Below are positions 60,123 to 64,000 of a stretch of DNA of 64,000 nt, in pieces; the first letter of the stretch is position 1, and every line of letters begins with the position of its first letter. The DNA is from Scatophagus argus. Taxonomy: Eukaryota; Chordata; Actinopteri; Scatophagidae. Made by a program: the position numbers and the translations under genes. The notes beneath the pieces were generated by a model, which searched no databases, was not told where the DNA came from, and worked only from the letters and a program-made list of their open reading frames with translations. The stretch lies in assembly GCF_020382885.2 (NCBI RefSeq), contig NC_058511.1, forward strand, positions 5,363,501 to 5,427,500. Reading direction: 5' to 3'.

Positions 60123-60140
60123 GTGTGTGTGTGTGTGTGT
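60123..60140. repeat. (TG)n microsatellite
   Basis: Nine TG units. Confidence 0.85.
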
Positions 60141-60942
60141 GTTTCTCTGTCATGTCCTGTGTGTGTGTGTCACTTAAAGAGAAAGAGGGCGGCCGATGCT
60201 TTTAAGCCCTCCGGTGTACAGTGGCACAAAGATGTGAAATGTTCGCCTCTCATTTAGATTCATGTGAAAATACCTCCTCCTTCTGCGCATGTCATGTGAG
60301 ACAGAGCCACATTAAAGGCTGTTTTATTTATTTGCTCGTTAATAGTGATGCCTTCACTCGGCCGTCCTCCAGATCCATCTTAATGTCTTCTCCCCAAATC
60401 AAACACCACTTTGCTCGGAGCCAATCTGTTTCTGTTACGGATTTCAGTTCAGTGAAAGATTAAACAAAAAAAGAAAAACAACAAAAAAACAAAGTAATTC
60501 CTTTGAAAGTACGGGCTCATTTCTTCAGTCGTTAGGGGATGGAGTCTGCGCGCACACAAGCGTGTGTGTAAAATGTAATTATTCTGTTGAGAGAATTCAT
60601 TAACTAATCCCTCATTAGACTGTGTGTGTGTGTGTGTGAATGAATTTGAGGGTTTGTGTTGAAAAACGGATTAGTGACACACAGCGACGCCGCAACCTTT
60701 CAGCCTCTCGCTGTGAGTAAGTTTCGTGACGTGACTGACGCGGGTTGTGATTCAGGTCCCCGCACGTCCTGCTGCGCGCCGCAACAGGATTCCCCGCAAG
60801 TCACAAGAAAAGTTTACATTAACGTGTTGTGCAAGTTTCAAGATTCACATTTTTTAAGATTTTGGCACAATGAAATATGACATTTCCATCAGCTATTTCT
60901 ACCATTATTACACAATTAATCAGCGTGATGAGTAGTATCTCG

Positions 60943-61320
60943 GTTAATCCTCTGATGAACGATTAATCGATAAAATATTAGTGGAGAAAACTAAACAACT
61001 GAAGGCTAAGCTTTAATCTATAATGATCAGTCTGCTACAGTTTCATTAATCAGTTACTTTGCACCGGTTCCTGCTCTTCCATCCTCACGATCTGCTCTTC
61101 TTCATCATGTAAACCGAACATCTTTTGGGTTTTGAATTGCTGGTTGAACAAAAGAAGAGATCTGAGGACGTCATCTTGAGCTCTGAGGAAATGTAAAGGC
61201 CATTTTGTGTTGACAGTCGGCACATGAATCGATAAAGACATGCTGATTTGCAGCCCACATCTTGAAATCCGATTGCTGATTAAATTTCTGCTGGCTGATT
61301 AATTGATTAATCGTTAAATT
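60943..61320 (-). repeat. Decayed dispersed repeat ending in GATTAATTGATTAATCG
   Basis: Read on the minus strand it contains ATTCAAAACCCAAAAGATGT, TCGGTTTACATGATGAAGAA and repeated CGATTAATC motifs near both ends, as in a common AT-rich fish repeat. No coding capacity. Confidence 0.5.
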
Positions 61321-61819
61321 TTGCATCTCTGACGGCATATTTTTTGATGAATGAATTTGTCACTGCTGGGCTATAACTGGCAATGCACACCTGGGCATCT
61401 TCACTCTTTTTACTCTACATCTTGGACTTTGTGATGAAGTAGAGGTCTGTGAATGTCATGCTGTGTGTCAAGCGGAAGAAGCAGAAGAACTCTGGCATTC
61501 TTTGCAAAAATTGAAAAATCACATTAAAACACGCAAACGTGAATGCACCTAATGTTGTGGTTGGCATTGACCTTTAGATACTGGTACACGGTGGGTGTAA
61601 TCACTAGCCATTGAGCAGGAAGTGAACCGAGAAATTGTTAAAGTCCCATTTGTAATGAAGGGAGGCAGCACGTCCAAAACAAATCCCAAATCCCCGAAAT
61701 ATCACATCCCTGATGAATGATGGTATTAGTCCAGTATCATCAATCTCTGCTCTGCCCTGTTTGGCTCTGGTCACAGCTGTCGGTACAAGTGGGCCTTGAA
61801 ACACCCCGCCGCCTCACGT

Positions 61820-61845
61820 ACACACACACACACACACACACACAC
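61820..61845. repeat. (CA)n microsatellite
   Basis: About 13 CA units. Confidence 0.92.
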
Positions 61846-63203
61846 TTACACACATGGTTGGCTAATGACAGATTAAGTAATCAACACTCTCTGCTGATTA
61901 ATTGCGTTACAGTGCACATACACACACTCTCTGTCGTTCCCTCACACTCACACAGATGTGAGCAGCCTCAGTTCTGTAGTCTAGTGTGTGGTGATAATGA
62001 TACATAATGGAGACATGGCAGGTGTGTGTGTGTGTGTGAGGGAGGGAGAGATTGGGAGAATGATTATTTTTAGGGTTAACTTGTGGGTTAGGCGAGGCAG
62101 AGGGTAAAGGTTGAGGGTGAGAATCTGTTGGCTGAAGGGTTCGAGTTTGTGTTAAAGAACAGGTGCAAATCAACAGGTTGTCCTCACTATTTTTTATCAC
62201 AGACTTGCGTGTGTCATGCATACGACTTCCAAAGCTGTGGGGTCGTTTGGCTGCTGCTGCCGACCTGAATGTAAAGGCTGGTCAGAGATACTTTCTTTTG
62301 AGTCTTTCTTCAACTTCACCGAGCAAAAAAAAAAAAGCTCTGCCAACATCAGAAACTTGTAATAGAAATCACAAGCTGGTCAGTTACAGTGTAGCTGCAC
62401 ACGACGGCTTTGGCTGCAGAACCTTTTGTCACTCCATAGATGAAGTCATACTTCTCAGATACCGTCTAATCCGTTGGCTGTAAATGGTCAACAAGGCGAA
62501 AGCAAAACATGTTGATCGCCCTCTTGGCAGCTGGCTGCAGTGTAGGTCATTAAGACCTCCCAGTCTGGCCAAACTAAAAACTCTTTTGTTTATTTTTGAT
62601 AAATTTGCTTTTAATTATTTATTTGATGCTATTAAAAAGTGTGTGAAACGTCATGAGTGACGGCTGAGCCCTGCTTGGGAAGAGTCATAGTCGGGTCTTG
62701 TTGTCGCAGCTCCGCCGCTCGATCACTTCTGCCCAGAGTCTGTCTTCGAAAGATGTCGCCGACGCAAGATCGCGGTGGCGCCTTTATTTACAGGCTTACA
62801 TCATCCAAACACAACGCAGATTGTGATTTGAGTCAGAAACAAACAGAACCAGTACTTGGTGCTGTGGTGATACACTCAGTTGTTTGCCTCTCAATATGTA
62901 CCATTTGAGTGACCTTTCATACAAAACTGACTTCTGTTTGTTGTCTCCTCTGTTTGTTGTGATATTTAAGTGTCTGTCCTTTGGGTGAACTAGCAGTTTG
63001 AAGAAATCTCCTTGAATTATAGGACACTGTGATACGCAAATAATCGAGAAATCTGCAAAGAAAGTAATTGTTAGCTGAGGGTGTGGTTTTTCCTGAGTGT
63101 TAAAATACACTGCTTCTCTCTTGTGTATGTGACTGTCCACCTGTGCATGCTGTCCAGTCTAATTCTGTCTTATTATCTTCTGCTTTGCTTCCGTTGGACG
63201 CAG

Positions 63204-63227
63204 CTCACATGGGGCGCGCCGAGAAGG
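63204..63227 (+). CDS. Candidate 24-base in-frame microexon of the rightward gene
   Basis: A pyrimidine-containing tract and CGCAG acceptor precede 24 bases, followed by a consensus donor, AAGG|GTGAGT. Entered in phase 1 from the 56760 exon it reads A-HMGRAEK-G with no stop and leaves in phase 1, so it can be included or skipped without a frame change. The GC content is well above the flanking sequence. Without RNA or a homologue it stays a candidate. Confidence 0.3.
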
Positions 63228-64000
63228 GTGAGTTACAAGCAGCCAGCCAAGAGCTGAGCTTCCTTTGTCATCATCATCGTCTTCATCGTCTTTGTCACAG
63301 TCTTCAGTGTCGTCATCATTAGTCTCCACCTTAACTGACACTTAAAGTTCCCTTTTCTTTCAGTGTGTAGACGTCCGTAGTGTAGCGATCTGATCGTTAG
63401 CGTGTGGTCATCCCATCCCGTTTGTGCTCGTTTAGAGTTTGCGTTCTCAGTGTGAACTTGTTTAGCAGGACCATGAGCCACAGAACTTTCAGCCTCACGT
63501 CCGCAAGCCATTTTGTTCCCTGGAAATAATTTGCAGGACGACAAACTTGAAATGAATTGATGAAATATTTGAAGAGCTCTTGCTCTGGCTTGCTGTTGTC
63601 TGTCTTTATGACTGGCTGTCATTTAATCTATTTGCCATTTGTTTGCCCCCACTCCCACCCCCCGCTCTGTCTCCGTCTGTCTCTGTCTGTGAAGTTAGAC
63701 AGCTGTTGGTAGGTTTGAAGTTTCCAGGTGCTGTTTGTTTAGTTGGTCTGGTCTTTTAATAAAAGAGTTCAGAGCAATTTTGTTCCTGCAGGAGCCAAGC
63801 ACATCTCATCTTCTTCTTCTTCTTCTTCTCACAAACGTTCACTTAAGCATCCTCACATCCGCTCAATCCGTCTCGCACGTGTCCTCGACTTTCCTGTCCT
63901 CCTCGCACAAACACACAGCAGATGGATGTTAATGAGGGAGTTGTTTTTCGTTGTGAAAGTGACACGCTAGTAAAAAAAAAAAAAGAAAAGAAAAGAAAAA
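63228..64000 (+). other. Probable intron continuing past the window end
   Basis: It contains a short TCATCATC-type region near 63265-63320, a (TTC)n run at 63811-63828 and an A-rich end with AAAAG units. No exon seen. Confidence 0.4.
63811..63828. repeat. (TTC)n microsatellite
   Basis: Six TTC units. Confidence 0.85.

Larger units (their letters stand above)
56842..63203 (+). other. Probable first intron of the rightward gene (part 1)
   Basis: No conserved exon is recognisable. The first kilobase stays CpG-rich. The rest holds microsatellites (58375, 58472, 59383, 60011, 61820), AT-rich enhancer-like patches at 58690-58790, 58890-58980, 59815-59950 and 60300-60450, and a decayed dispersed repeat at 60943-61320. 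Between 62020 and 62160 there is a GGGTTA-rich stretch after a TG tract. Confidence 0.5.

Overview
The window looks like teleost (probably percomorph) nuclear DNA. It has split genes with GT-AG introns, very frequent (CA)n/(TG)n microsatellites, CpG-rich first exons, and many decayed fish-type repeats (Tc1/mariner, hAT, LINE tails, fold-back elements). No prokaryotic operon, CRISPR array or phage module is visible. No database search was possible, so repeat-family assignments rest on recognising consensus phrases.

One gene can be rebuilt in full. Eight exons on the + strand (14437-23387) join in phase to encode 634 residues that track the vesicular GABA/glycine transporter SLC32A1 (VGAT/VIAAT) from its N-terminal acidic segment to its C-terminus. 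A likely poly(A) signal lies at 24595. Two further genes show only their first coding exons, each encoding a signal peptide and ending in phase 1. One runs leftward (12790-12856, minus), so the left 12.8 kb would be its first intron. The other runs rightward (56760-56841, plus) from a GC-rich promoter with a full CRE, a CT/CG tract and a short uORF. Most of 56842-64000 would then be its first intron, with a candidate 24-base in-frame microexon at 63204-63227. I could not name either gene.

Layout: 1-12789, repeat-rich probable intron of the leftward gene; 12790-14436, divergent intergenic interval with a CpG-rich promoter; 14437-24.6 kb, the SLC32A1-like gene; 24.6-56.4 kb, about 32 kb without a convincing gene; 56.4-64 kb, start of the rightward gene. 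The gene-poor interval carries transposon remnants (hAT MITE with 8-bp target duplication, LINE reverse-transcriptase fragment, two Tc1-like elements), microsatellites, and several AT-rich homeodomain-motif patches that resemble conserved non-coding enhancers. It also holds two short segments that read like isolated exons (48496-48621 plus, about 55073-55175 minus), both unproven.

The sequence shows no convincing new biological system. The best leads are the intron-rich, N-terminally extended VGAT paralogue, the two signal-peptide first exons, the candidate microexon, a duplicated palindromic AT motif at 59864/59918, and the hAT MITE.
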